Source: Actibacterium pelagium (lineage in GTDB: Bacteria; Pseudomonadota; Alphaproteobacteria; Rhodobacterales; Rhodobacteraceae). From it: a stretch of DNA of 64,000 nucleotides. The position numbers and the translations under genes are program-made. The stretch spans positions 1,388,583 through 1,452,582 of the forward strand of contig NZ_NSBU01000007.1 of NCBI RefSeq assembly GCF_002285415.1. The letters are read 5' to 3'. Under the pieces are notes generated by a model. That model had not been told where the DNA came from and searched no databases. It saw nothing but the letters and a program-made list of their open reading frames with translations. Numbering within the stretch: position 1 is the stretch's first letter; every line of letters begins with the position of its first letter. Shown piece after piece: positions 44,647-53,493 of this stretch.

Positions 44647-45746
44647 GCCTGACCTCCTGCCAGAAGTTCGACCAGCTCGGGGCGGATCACGCCACCCACA
44701 GCGGGGATAGAGCGCCCCTGCCCCAATACTTTGGTCAGTGCATCATAACGTCCGCCACTGGTCACAGGGGGCAGATCGGGGCGTAAAGGCGCGTGAAAAC
44801 CAAACACGAATCCATCGTAATATTCCAAGGTGGTCCGGCCATAGCTGGCTTCGAAATCCAGAGAGGCCGCATCAATGCCACGCGCGGCCAACGCTTCCAG
44901 CCGCGCTTCCATCCGTTGCACAGCAGGCTGGATCGAAGGCATATCCACCGCAATATCCCGCAGGTTTTCCAGTGCGTTAGCACTGGTTTCGCGCAAAGAC
45001 AGGATGGTTTCCAGAATGTCCAACTCGCCACCTGACAAGGCAGGTTCTTCCGCCTCGGCCTGCAATTTCCGGACGCGTGCTGCAACCTCATCGGCAGTGC
45101 GCAGACCATTGTCCGGACCCGCCGCTTCGATTGCGGCGTCTATCCCGCCTGCAACCATTTTCAGCATCGCGACACGGGTTTCCGGAACCGGCTTTCGCCC
45201 CCCGAAACGATCCATCAGCGCCCGGAACCGGCGCGGTCGCCAGAGGTGGCGCTTCAGCGCGATCTTGCGGGCGTCGCTGGTTTGCAGACCGTCAACGGCA
45301 GCGATCAGGATGCCAATGTCACCGGTCGAGGCACGTAAGCCAAGCGGAGCCAGAAGGTCAGAAAACAGCGCGAACACTTCGGCGTCGGCAGCCGCAGAGT
45401 CAGTGCCATCGAACAATTCATAGCCCACCTGCCAATATTCACTGGCGCGGCCATCGTCATGTTCCTGCTTCCGAAAGACCTTGCCGGAATAGGTGTAACG
45501 CGCCGGGGTCGCGCCGTTTTCCATGTGCTCGCGCACGACAGGCACGGTAAAGTCCGGACGCAGCATGCATTCGCCCTGCAGCGGGTCAGAAGTCACGTAA
45601 GCGCGGCCGCGGATATCTTCGCCATAGAGGTCCAGAAGGACCTCGGCCGGTTGCAGGATGTCGGCTTCGACCACCTGCGCGCCAGCCTCGACGAACGCCG
45701 CCTGAAGCTGGGCCGCACGGGCGCGGGATTGGGCCTTGGTCACCAT
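44643..45746 (-). CDS. hisZ: HisZ, regulatory subunit of ATP phosphoribosyltransferase
   Basis: HisRS-like paralogue of 367 residues with no tRNA-binding domain. The class II fold is seen in LRPDFTVPVVREH, RYTYSGKVFRKQ and TSGGRYDALTKVLG. HisZ gives the short HisG its activity and histidine feedback. It starts within the hisS stop as TGATG. Confidence 0.94.
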   Translation of the reverse strand: MVTKAQSRARAAQLQAAFVEAGAQVVEADILQPAEVLLDLYGEDIRGRAYVTSDPLQGECMLRPDFTVPVVREHMENGATPARYTYSGKVFRKQEHDDGRASEYWQVGYELFDGTDSAAADAEVFALFSDLLAPLGLRASTGDIGILIAAVDGLQTSDARKIALKRHLWRPRRFRALMDRFGGRKPVPETRVAMLKMVAGGIDAAIEAAGPDNGLRTADEVAARVRKLQAEAEEPALSGGELDILETILSLRETSANALENLRDIAVDMPSIQPAVQRMEARLEALAARGIDAASLDFEASYGRTTLEYYDGFVFGFHAPLRPDLPPVTSGGRYDALTKVLGQGRSIPAVGGVIRPELVELLAGGQA

Positions 45747-47215
45747 CAGTTTTGATCCAGAATGCGGCGCACCTCGGCGACCAGTTGGTCGCGCGGGGCT
45801 TCGAACTGGCTGGGGCGCTCTTTCCATTCCTCAAGCGTGGCGCTTTCGGCGATCTTGGCGCCAAGGATCAGGTCCTTGATCTGAATCTTGCCCGCATCGA
45901 ACTCGTCCCCGCCGGCGATTACCGCGATCGGAGAATTGCGTTTATCCGCGTATTTCAACTGGTTACCGAAGTTTTTCGGGTTACCCAGATAGACCTCGGC
46001 CCGGATACCGGCGTTGCGCAGCTCGGCCACCATTTCCTGATAGTCGGCCATGCGCGACTTATCCATGACAGTCACGACAACCGGCCCGAGGCTGGTGCCG
46101 CCCATGCGGCCCTTGGCACGCAGCGCGGCCAGCAGGCGGTCAACGCCGATGGAAACGCCCGTCGCAGGCACAGCCTGGCCTGTGAAGCGCTTGACCAGAT
46201 CGTCGTAACGACCACCACCCGAGACAGAGCCGAACTGGCGCGGACGGCCTTTTTCGTCCTGAATTTCAAAGGTCAACTCGGCCTCGAAAACGGGGCCGGT
46301 GTAATAGCCCAGACCGCGGACGACCGAGGGGTCGATGTCGATCTGATCGGGTCCGTAACCTTGCGCATCCAGAAGTGAAGCAATGGTTTCCAGCTCGTTC
46401 ACGCCCTCTTCGCCGACCTTGGACGCGCCGATTGCGCCCTTCAGATTGGCAAGCGTTTTCGCAGCCGTGTCCCCTTTCGAGGTCAGGAAGGCCAGCACCG
46501 GTTCGGCCTGATCGTCGCTAAGGCCCACACCGTCAATATAGGCGCCAGAGTCGTCCAGACGGCCCTTGCCCAACAGCTGGCGCACACCGCTTTCGCCGAC
46601 CTTGTCGAACTTGTCGATGGTGCGCAGCACGTCGGCGCGCTGTTCTTCGTCGGTCAGGCCCATGGTTTCCAGAACGCCGTTCAAAACCTTGCGGTTATTG
46701 ACCCGCACGACATAGTCGCCACGCGGGATGCCAACGACTTCCAACGCGTCCGACAGCATGGCGCAGATCTCGGCATCGGCGGCCACGGACGGCGCGCCCA
46801 CGGTATCCGCATCACATTGATAAAACTGGCGAAAACGCCCCGGACCCGGCTTTTCGTTACGCCAAACCGGACCCATCGCATAACGGCGATAGGGGAACGG
46901 CAGATCGTTGCGGAACTGCGCCGCGACTCGCGCGAGGGGCGCGGTCAGGTCATAACGCAGGGCAACCCAGCCGCTGTCATCTTCTTCCCAAGCGAAAACA
47001 CCTGCGTGCGGGCGATCGACGTCGGGAAGGTACTTGCCCAGCGCCTCTAACGTCTCGACACCCGAGGTTTCCAAGGGGTCAAACCCATAGCGATGATAGA
47101 CCTCGGCAATCTGGTCCAGCATTGCTTTGCGTTCGGTCACATCCGCGCCGAAGTAGTCTCGGAAGCCTTTGGGCGTTTCCGCCTTGGGGCGTGGGGTCTT
47201 CTTCACCTTGGCCAT
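45746..47215 (-). CDS. hisS: Histidyl-tRNA synthetase
   Basis: Class II synthetase of 489 residues. Motif 2 ([21 protein letters not shown]), the histidine-A loop ([11 protein letters not shown]), [11 protein letters not shown] and the C-terminal anticodon domain (about 385-480) are present. The ATG at 47215 gives [21 protein letters not shown]; the open frame extends 67 codons upstream through the repeat region, which is not plausible coding. Operon hisS-hisZ-hisG. Confidence 0.96.
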   Translation of the reverse strand: MAKVKKTPRPKAETPKGFRDYFGADVTERKAMLDQIAEVYHRYGFDPLETSGVETLEALGKYLPDVDRPHAGVFAWEEDDSGWVALRYDLTAPLARVAAQFRNDLPFPYRRYAMGPVWRNEKPGPGRFRQFYQCDADTVGAPSVAADAEICAMLSDALEVVGIPRGDYVVRVNNRKVLNGVLETMGLTDEEQRADVLRTIDKFDKVGESGVRQLLGKGRLDDSGAYIDGVGLSDDQAEPVLAFLTSKGDTAAKTLANLKGAIGASKVGEEGVNELETIASLLDAQGYGPDQIDIDPSVVRGLGYYTGPVFEAELTFEIQDEKGRPRQFGSVSGGGRYDDLVKRFTGQAVPATGVSIGVDRLLAALRAKGRMGGTSLGPVVVTVMDKSRMADYQEMVAELRNAGIRAEVYLGNPKNFGNQLKYADKRNSPIAVIAGGDEFDAGKIQIKDLILGAKIAESATLEEWKERPSQFEAPRDQLVAEVRRILDQN

Positions 47216-47308
47216 TGTCGCCTTGATCCATCGTTTAGGGTTCGCGGGGGGGTCTAGCGGATGGGGGCCGAAGGAGCAAGCACGGCTGGCATTTGGCCCC
47301 AAAATCGC

Positions 47309-47350
47309 AGTATGACCGACATATGACCTGCATATGACTTGCATATGACC
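47309..47350. repeat. 11-bp tandem repeats with CATATGAC core
   Basis: Three near-identical 11-bp units of the form CATATGACYTG, plus a degenerate copy at the left (AGTATGACCG), lie between divergent hisS and slyX. One helical turn per unit and the palindromic CATATG core fit a cooperative operator. The first ATGs of the slyX frame fall inside it. Confidence 0.6.
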
Positions 47351-47371
47351 AAAATGCCGGAGCCCGACCCC

Positions 47372-47581
47372 ATGACCGAAGAAAAGATCACCGCATTGGA
47401 AGAGCGTATCGCGCATCTTAGCGTGACGGTCGAGGAACTGTCAGACGTGGTCGCAGGTCAGGCGAACGAGATCGCGCTGCTGACCAACCGCGTCCGCATG
47501 TTGGTGGAACGCGAGGCAGAGCGGGAAGTGGCCGAAGGCAGCGGCGTTCCGCTGGCAGATCAGCGCCCACCGCATTGGTAA
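47372..47581 (+). CDS. slyX: SlyX family protein
   Basis: Coiled-coil protein of 69 residues from the ATG at 47372 ([22 protein letters not shown]), ending [10 protein letters not shown], the family C-terminus. Function is unknown; E. coli slyX lies beside slyD. Earlier in-frame ATGs at 47339 and 47345 lie in the tandem repeats and would add a Pro-rich start. Confidence 0.82.
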   Translation: MTEEKITALEERIAHLSVTVEELSDVVAGQANEIALLTNRVRMLVEREAEREVAEGSGVPLADQRPPHW

Positions 47582-47722
47582 GTGGGTTCGCAGCGGACGC
47601 TGCTTCTGAACGTCGCTGTGCTTGTGCGGCGAATGGCCGTGTTAAGCCCTGCGCGGACGAGAGGGGCTATCTTCAATTCGGCCTCAGTAGCAACATCCCG
47701 GTTGCTTGAAGACTGAAGGCAA

Positions 47723-47736
47723 TTGATTTTGATCAA
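47723..47736 (+). promoter_or_regulatory. Perfect Fnr box
   Basis: TTGAT-TTTG-ATCAA matches all ten fixed bases of the Fnr consensus. It lies in the gap after slyX, 68 bases before the GTG of the small membrane ORF. No clean -10 stands at the ideal distance; TTTAGC at 47765-47770 is the nearest. Confidence 0.5.
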
Positions 47737-47804
47737 AGTGCTTTGAGCAAACATGAGGCAAGGCTTTAGCGGCATTGCATACCGCAGACTGGGAGCCGGG
47801 CCTC

Positions 47805-47972
47805 GTGAATTTTCTCATTAATGAAATTTTCAAGGCGCTGACAAATGCTGGTGCCGATATTCTTCGCAGAACGACTCTCAAGGGAAAGAACTGGCGTCAG
47901 ATACTCGCATACATTCTACCGATATTGATTGTGCTGGCCATCGCCTACGGAATCTTCTGGCCACAGGAATAG
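47805..47972 (+). CDS. Small membrane protein under an Fnr box
   Basis: ORF of 55 residues from a GTG with GGGAG nine bases upstream (a TTG at 47775 would give 65). It has an amphipathic N-terminal half with an Arg/Lys patch (ILRRTTLKGKNW) and one membrane helix (ILAYILPILIVLAIAYGIFW). The Fnr box upstream supports a real, oxygen-regulated gene. No family is recognised. Confidence 0.45.
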   Translation: MNFLINEIFKALTNAGADILRRTTLKGKNWRQILAYILPILIVLAIAYGIFWPQE

Positions 47973-48005
47973 CAGTCTGGCTAACAAGCACTGCTAAACC
48001 TTCGT

Positions 48006-48781
48006 GTGGCCTTAAACTGGCTCGAAACAGGAACTGTGGTATGCTTTGACACCTCTTGGCGGCAACGGGTTGCCTACGTGACGATTTCTGCGTCGGTTGC
48101 TTTCAGCGAAGTTGTCGTGCAGCGAATGGTGCCCGAAGCTGAAGCCAAGACTTGGTATGGGATTGCACAGCTAAATGTTACCGAATCCCGATGGTGCAAC
48201 GTCGCTCTGATTTCTGAGACTGAGGTACTAACAGAGGCACACTGATTGTTTCACCAAGCAACTCAGCATCTCGCTGAGGCCAAGGACATAAAGGTCGCAA
48301 TGGGATAGAGGCGTAGCGAATACGCGGCGCTTCGCGGCGTCACTGATCGTGTTGTTTTGCCTGGTTTCTCGCCAAGAATTGGCGACAGCGCTGATTTGGA
48401 TCGGTCGGCCTTCGATCTGGCGATATTGCAGTTGGATGCACCGGTTACGCTAGATGAGATACGACCATTCGAAGTCATTGACTGGCTCGCAAATCAAAGC
48501 ATATCCGTAACTGGCCATGGCAGGGATCGCCCCTATCTCCCTTTGATCCGAAAGGACTTTGTATTGATGAGATTTCGACCCATGTGGCGAGGCTGGGCTG
48601 CACGGTTGTTCCGGGGCTGTCGGGGGCAGCTGTAGTTGGGAAAACAACCGGCAATGACCAGAGATCGCTAGTGGGCATTGTTTCAGCCAATTTGTTCGGC
48701 CCAACTGGAATGAAAGCAGGTATAGCATTGGCCGTTGGAATTGGCCGCGGATTGGAAGCACTGCGCGCACTCCAACAATGA
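48006..48781 (+). pseudogene. Decayed trypsin-like serine protease
   Basis: Read across breaks, the segment encodes a chymotrypsin-fold protease. ALISETEVLTEAH carries the catalytic His at 48240-48242, FDLAILQLD the Asp at 48414-48416, and VVPGLSGAAVV the Ser at 48620-48622. The frame is broken by a TGA at 48243 exactly where the conserved Cys of AHC should be, by a TAG at 48306, and by a one-base frameshift near 48530-48545. No signal peptide is found before 48006. The gene must be non-functional unless the sequence has errors. Confidence 0.75.
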
Positions 48782-48997
48782 TGAAGAAGGAGCGAACGAC
48801 TGCATCGTCCGCTATTCGGCCATTAAAAAGATTCGCGGCGAATGACCGCTCTCTGCCCGTCGCGACCAAGTTTGCTCTCGGCCCAGAGCCGATTTTGAAC
48901 GATCTTTTAGCAAAAAGCGGCTTCGAGCCCAAATCAGCCAATTCGGCACATCGCACAGAATACCAAAATCCGTACAAACCTGCCGCGCAAAACCCAA

Positions 48998-50245
48998 TCA
49001 GGTAAATCGTTGCGGAGCAAAATGTTCAATATTGCAACAGGGAGATCGACCCTGCGCGAGATCAGTTACGACTTTGCCGGTCAATCCACCCAAAGTAAGG
49101 CCGATATGTTGATGTCCAAAGGCAAGAGTGATGCGGTCAGAGGCCGGTGAAGCACCTATTACTGGAAGAGCATCCGGCATCGTAGGGCGATAACCCAGCC
49201 ATGTATCGTCGGGTGAACCGATATCTCCAAACATTTCATGTGATTTGCGCTGAAGGTAGTCAGTGCATCTTGTATTGAACGCAGCATCCACAGCGTTGAT
49301 TTCGACCGTACCGGCAATACGCAATCCGTGGGCCATCGGCGTGGCGTAGAAACCTGCTTCAGCCCAGCCAACCGGCCGCGATACGAGCCCCCCGTAGTTG
49401 CGATAAAGGATATGATAGCCGCGCTCGGCACCCAGTGGCAGATGTTCAGCGCCAGAGCCTTTTATCTCCTTCGAACGTGCGCCAGACGTTAGCGCCATGT
49501 GACCCGCGCGGATTTCAGTGCCGTCTTCGAGATACGTTGTCACCCCGGTGTTATCGGCATCACAGCGGCCAACACGGCAGGATATGTAGGTCCCGCCTAG
49601 TGCTTCAAATCGTTTGTGCATGCGCGTGACCAATTCTTGCGGATTGGTCACATGCCGGACGCCTTTGAAGTTCAGGCCACAGTGTATGGGTTGTTTCAGG
49701 TTTGGTTCCAGTTGGTGAACCTCACCCTTAGACAGTTCATCGAATTCCACGCCCTGCGCGCGTCGCATTGCATTATTGGCGCGCTCACCTTCATACCCCG
49801 CTTTGGTGGACCAGACATATAAGCAGTCGTTATTGACCATCAGGTCTTCAGCTCCGGCCTCGGCAATCAGCGGGTCGAGGCCAGCTTCAGCATGCAGCAA
49901 AAACTGGCCTAGCGCTTCGCTGATTTGTTTCACACGAGAAGGGCGGCAGTTCTTAAGGAATGCCAACATCCATCCAGGGTTTCGCAATCCGTGCAGAAGG
50001 TTAAAGGATAGTGGGCTTTCGCGGCTGGTCAGCAGATAAGGCAGAGATGTAAAAATCGACGGGCTGTTGACCGGAATGCAGGCATAAGTCGCGATGGTAC
50101 AGGCTGACCCAGATGTCGTGCCCGACCCGGGAGGGTTGGGATCACAGATAAGCGTCTTCAGACCATCGCGTTGAGCATAAAACGCAGCTGACATACCAAC
50201 GATACCGGCACCTACAACGATGAGGTCAAATTCGTTCTGCGGCAT
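48998..50245 (-). CDS. DadA-like FAD-dependent D-amino-acid dehydrogenase
   Basis: Flavoprotein of 415 residues. The FAD-binding site is LIVVGAGIVGMSAAFYA near residue 7, and the C-terminal part has RPTMPDALPVIGASP and FGHQHIGLTLGGLTG, typical of DadA-type oxidoreductases that pass electrons to the respiratory chain. The ATG at 50245 gives the family start MPQNEFDLIVVG; the open frame extends 70 codons upstream without support. Substrate is probably a D- or N-methyl amino acid. Confidence 0.87.
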   Translation of the reverse strand: MPQNEFDLIVVGAGIVGMSAAFYAQRDGLKTLICDPNPPGSGTTSGSACTIATYACIPVNSPSIFTSLPYLLTSRESPLSFNLLHGLRNPGWMLAFLKNCRPSRVKQISEALGQFLLHAEAGLDPLIAEAGAEDLMVNNDCLYVWSTKAGYEGERANNAMRRAQGVEFDELSKGEVHQLEPNLKQPIHCGLNFKGVRHVTNPQELVTRMHKRFEALGGTYISCRVGRCDADNTGVTTYLEDGTEIRAGHMALTSGARSKEIKGSGAEHLPLGAERGYHILYRNYGGLVSRPVGWAEAGFYATPMAHGLRIAGTVEINAVDAAFNTRCTDYLQRKSHEMFGDIGSPDDTWLGYRPTMPDALPVIGASPASDRITLAFGHQHIGLTLGGLTGKVVTDLAQGRSPCCNIEHFAPQRFT

Positions 50246-50777
50246 TGTTATGATCGCTCCGTCGGATAGGTGTTGCGGACACCTGTATGGGTGATGCGGG
50301 TTCACCGCAGTTTTCGAAGAAATATCGGATGCGTTTGGGAACATCGTCAAGCAATCAAAAAAGTCGAACTGCACCACGCCGCCAGAGGACAACATCTGCC
50401 TTGTTTGAATGATCCGAAAACAGTCACCTTCACGCGAAGAGCGAATGCTCAGCAAGTCCTGCGTTTGAGTTGTCGGATCAGGCTGCAGCGAATTTACAGG
50501 TTTAGCCTAGGCCTGACCTACAGTGTTGAACGGCTAGTTTCGTGACTTATGCCACTCCACGATAATGAACCTGCTGCACTTGCGAAGGGATACAGTGTCA
50601 GAAATCGCCGCGTGAGCAAACGGCAACTTTGTCCCGCTTGACAGAATCTAAGTCGCAGGAGGCCGCGCGGAAAAGATCCGACTCGGATCAGAAAAGGCGG
50701 TTGAGACAGACCCCTGTCACGTCCAACACCTACTCAAACGCAAAAGCGGCGGCTTGCGCCACCGCTTTGGTTCTCTA
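50246..50777. other. 532-base intergenic region, no supported gene
   Basis: Upstream of the DadA-like gene and downstream of the DEAD-box gene, both minus strand. It should hold the dadA promoter. Visible features are the palindrome GATCCGACTCGGATC at 50675-50689 and the helicase terminator at 50743-50768. Short open frames here have no family resemblance or ribosome sites. Confidence 0.6.
50743..50768 (-). terminator. Terminator after the DEAD-box helicase gene
   Basis: A stem of about nine pairs with one mismatch (AAAGCGG...CCGCTTT arms) and 6-base loop, ten bases after the stop, followed on the minus strand by TG and CGTTTG. The T-run is weak. Confidence 0.5.
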
Positions 50778-52085
50778 TCAGGCTGCATTCGAGCGGCGTC
50801 TTGGGCCTTTGCCACGCGACCGCTGGCCGTTCCCGCGTTTTCCGGGGTTGCCATTGCCTCCCCGCGCTTGCGGTTTTTTGCCGGGGCGACGGCGGCGCGG
50901 TTTGTTGGGTGCTTTGGGGGTTTCCGCTTCTTCTGGCGGGGTCTTCCGAACCAGAACCTCGTCCAGCGGCGTGGCGCCCGGGATTTTGCGACCGATCAGC
51001 TTTTCGATGTCGCGCAGAAGCGGACGTTCATCGGACGAGCAGAAAGCGATTGCCTCGCCTTCGCGCCCGGCGCGGGCGGTACGACCGATCCGGTGGACAT
51101 AGGATTCAGGGACGTTGGGCAGGTCATAGTTGATGACACGCGCCACGCCCGGCAGGTCGATCCCGCGCGCGGCCACATCTGTTGCGACCAAAACGGTCAC
51201 AGTCCCATCGCGGACAGCTTGAATGGCGCGATCCCGTTGGCCCTGACTTTTGTTGCCATGCACCGAATCCGCGGCAAAGCCCTCGGCGACAAGCTGCTTC
51301 TTCATCCGCTCTGCACCGTGTTTCGTACGGGCAAAGACAAGGGTCAGGGCAGATTTGTCCTCGGACAGAATTTCACGCAGGCGGACGGGCTTTTCAGCCT
51401 TGGTCAGAAAGCACACCGACTGGGTGATCTTATCCGCCGTTTTACCCGGAGGCGCGACCTGCACCTTCTTCGGGTCGTTTTGATAGTCGCGGCTTAGCTG
51501 CTCGATCTGTTTTGGCATGGTTGCCGAGAACAGCATGGTCTGGCGAGACTTGCTTAGGTGAGGCTCGATCTGACGCAGGGCATGGATAAAGCCCATATCA
51601 AGCATCTGGTCAGCCTCGTCCAGCACCAGAAACTTCGCTGTCGACAGGTCAATTTCTTTCCGATCCAGCAGGTCAATAAGACGGCCCGGCGTGGCGACAA
51701 GAATATCAACGCCCCGTGCCAGCATGCGGATCTGCCGGTTGATGGATTGCCCGCCAACAACCGTGGCGACCTTCATCGGCGTCCCCTTCACCAGCGGGCG
51801 CAGGTTGTCGGCGATCTGGTTCACAAGCTCTCGGGTCGGGGCCAAGATCAAGGCTTTTGCCGATTTGGGTGCGGTCTTACCTTGCTTGGCGCGCAGCTGG
51901 TCGATCATCGGCAAGCCGAAGGCCAGCGTCTTCCCGGTGCCGGTTTGGGCCAGCCCCATGATGTCATGGCCCTTCAGGGCCAGCGGAATGGATTGCGCCT
52001 GAATCGGCGTGGGCTCTGTAAAGCCACTATCGGACAGGGTCTGCAGCAGCTTCGGCGACAGGCCCAAAGTTTCAAATTTCGACAC
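50778..52085 (-). CDS. rhlE: DEAD-box RNA helicase, RhlE type
   Basis: ATP-dependent RNA helicase of 435 residues. The Q motif (GFTEPTPIQAQSIP), motif I (AQTGTGKT), motif II (LDEADQMLD), SAT, and motif VI (HRIGRTARAG) are all present, so the core is intact to about residue 370. The tail is basic and Gly/Arg-rich (RRRRPGKKPQARGG), fit for unspecific RNA binding in ribosome assembly or mRNA decay. Confidence 0.93.
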   Translation of the reverse strand: MSKFETLGLSPKLLQTLSDSGFTEPTPIQAQSIPLALKGHDIMGLAQTGTGKTLAFGLPMIDQLRAKQGKTAPKSAKALILAPTRELVNQIADNLRPLVKGTPMKVATVVGGQSINRQIRMLARGVDILVATPGRLIDLLDRKEIDLSTAKFLVLDEADQMLDMGFIHALRQIEPHLSKSRQTMLFSATMPKQIEQLSRDYQNDPKKVQVAPPGKTADKITQSVCFLTKAEKPVRLREILSEDKSALTLVFARTKHGAERMKKQLVAEGFAADSVHGNKSQGQRDRAIQAVRDGTVTVLVATDVAARGIDLPGVARVINYDLPNVPESYVHRIGRTARAGREGEAIAFCSSDERPLLRDIEKLIGRKIPGATPLDEVLVRKTPPEEAETPKAPNKPRRRRPGKKPQARGGNGNPGKRGNGQRSRGKGPRRRSNAA

Positions 52086-52461
52086 GGGATGTGCCCTTTC
52101 CTAGCGCGCCAGCCATACGCTGCGCACGTCACGGGCCGCCCTTGGGGCGGCAGAGGGTTCGGCTGGTCTTCATACCCGCCGATAGAGCCCTGCGTGATGG
52201 GAACTGGGGTTTTTCGCTTGTGCCCTGAATTTCTTTGGCACGGCTTACTCACGCGGCAGCGCAGCGATTTGAGCCTACCTAAGCAGTTATAGGAATAAGT
52301 CAAGCATTAGAGAAAGATGTGACTGAGGGAAGCTTGGCTCTCTTGCCGGTTAGCGGCTGGCGCATTGGTAAGCCTACCAACAAGCGAGCAAAGCAATCTG
52401 TCTGTATTTTAAGAAAAGGCCTGAACAACTGTTCAGGCCTCCCGAGGAATTCTAAAGATTA
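52086..52461. other. 376-base intergenic region
   Basis: Contains the upstream region of the helicase gene and, at its right end, the terminator of the small exported-protein gene (52417-52440). No open frame with plausible codon use is seen between. Confidence 0.6.
52417..52440 (-). terminator. Terminator after the small exported-protein gene
   Basis: Perfect 10-bp stem (AGGCCTGAAC with GTTCAGGCCT), 4-base loop, then TTTTCTT on the minus strand, 21 bases past the stop. Confidence 0.85.
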
Positions 52462-52752
52462 TTACTCGGATTCGCGACCAGCAATACTTGTTCCTATTTC
52501 GCCAGTCAGGGTAGAACCGATATTCCCCCAGCCGCCGTTTCCGCCACCTGACACGATGGCCGGAATTGCTGCGTTTTCATTCGGAGCCGGCCCAAATTCC
52601 CCCTCCAAGAACGCTTTTGTATCAGCATCCTGATTTCCAACGTTATTCAAAAAGTCTTTCATTCCTTGAGCTTCTGCTTGTTTGTGACCGCCCGCGATTG
52701 CAGCGGTTCCGAGTGCAAGAGATGCGGCGGCGGCAGCTAGGATGAGTTTCAT
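52462..52752 (-). CDS. Small exported protein of unknown function
   Basis: Protein of 96 residues from the ATG at 52752. It has a clear signal peptide (MKLILAAAAASLALGTAAIA, cut before GGHKQ). The mature part has a short acidic helix region and a Gly/Asn-rich stretch (SGGGNGGWGNIGS). A monocistronic unit with its own strong terminator. The open frame extends upstream by 76 codons, but only the chosen start gives the signal. Confidence 0.7.
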   Translation of the reverse strand: MKLILAAAAASLALGTAAIAGGHKQAEAQGMKDFLNNVGNQDADTKAFLEGEFGPAPNENAAIPAIVSGGGNGGWGNIGSTLTGEIGTSIAGRESE

Positions 52753-52998
52753 GTTTCGTCTCCCTAAGGTTTGATTGGTTATTGCTGGAGATACGGGAGA
52801 TGCGTGCGATTGGATCAAAATCTTGAACAATGCACCCCCTGAATGACGATAGACCCCATTGAACAACCCTATCGCCAGATTGCCGCCGTAAAAGGCAAGC
52901 CTGACGTACCTGCGTTCCGCAGGCAGAACCCAAGACTTGCTGCGGGCTGCCGCTCCGACTAGCCTCGCATCGACTTCCAAATGCTCGGGGGGGGAGCC

Positions 52999-53493
52999 AT
53001 GCCGGACAACACATCCAATGAGACTCTGCGGGGTATCCTGGAAGAGACCAAAACCATCGCCGCGGTGGGGGTATCGACCAACCCGGTCCGCCCGTCATAC
53101 TTCGTCGTCCGGTATTTGCATTACCGGGGGTACAACATGATCCCGGTCAACCCGGCCTATGCGGGACAGAAGGTTTTTGGCAAAGAGGTTCTGGCCAGCC
53201 TTGCCGACATTCCCAAGGACCAGACCGTGGATATGGTCGAGGTCTTCCGGCGGTCCGAAGCCATACCGGGCATTCTGGACGAGGCACTGGAACACCTGGC
53301 GGGGCTAAAGACCCTGTGGATGCAGTTTGGCATTTATAACGAGGATGCCGCCGAAACGGCCAGCGCCGCCGGGCTGCGTGTCGTGCAGGATCGCTGCCCC
53401 AAGATCGAATACCAACGCTTGTTCGGCGAGCTGCGCAAGGCCGGGATCAACACCGGTATCATTTCAGCGAAACTACCGGAGTTGCGGCCATGA
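52999..53493 (+). CDS. CoA-binding domain protein (YccU-like)
   Basis: Protein of 164 residues with a Rossmann-like CoA-binding domain: TIAAVGVSTNPVRPSYFVV near residue 20, GYNMIPVNP, and the later KTLWMQFGIYNEDAA. A GGGGGAG site precedes the ATG. It overlaps the next gene, an O-acetylhomoserine sulfhydrylase, by ATGA, so a role linked to methionine or acyl-CoA chemistry is possible but unproven. No SAM riboswitch hallmark is visible upstream. Confidence 0.87.
   Translation: MPDNTSNETLRGILEETKTIAAVGVSTNPVRPSYFVVRYLHYRGYNMIPVNPAYAGQKVFGKEVLASLADIPKDQTVDMVEVFRRSEAIPGILDEALEHLAGLKTLWMQFGIYNEDAAETASAAGLRVVQDRCPKIEYQRLFGELRKAGINTGIISAKLPELRP

Noticed and set aside
48243-48245. TGA at the Cys of the AHC motif as a selenocysteine codon
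   Set aside because: A second stop (TAG) and a frameshift follow and no SECIS-like hairpin is visible, so decay is simpler.
48778-49005. Plus-strand open frame of 75 codons after the protease relic
   Set aside because: No family resemblance, overlaps the end of the DadA-like gene and has open frames in several phases, as expected for non-coding DNA.
50270-50545. Plus-strand open frame of 91 codons upstream of dadA
   Set aside because: It has no ribosome site, no recognisable family and an unstructured composition.
52753-52998. SAM-II riboswitch ahead of the CoA-binding/metY pair
   Set aside because: The GCTAAAGC-type pseudoknot core is not found.
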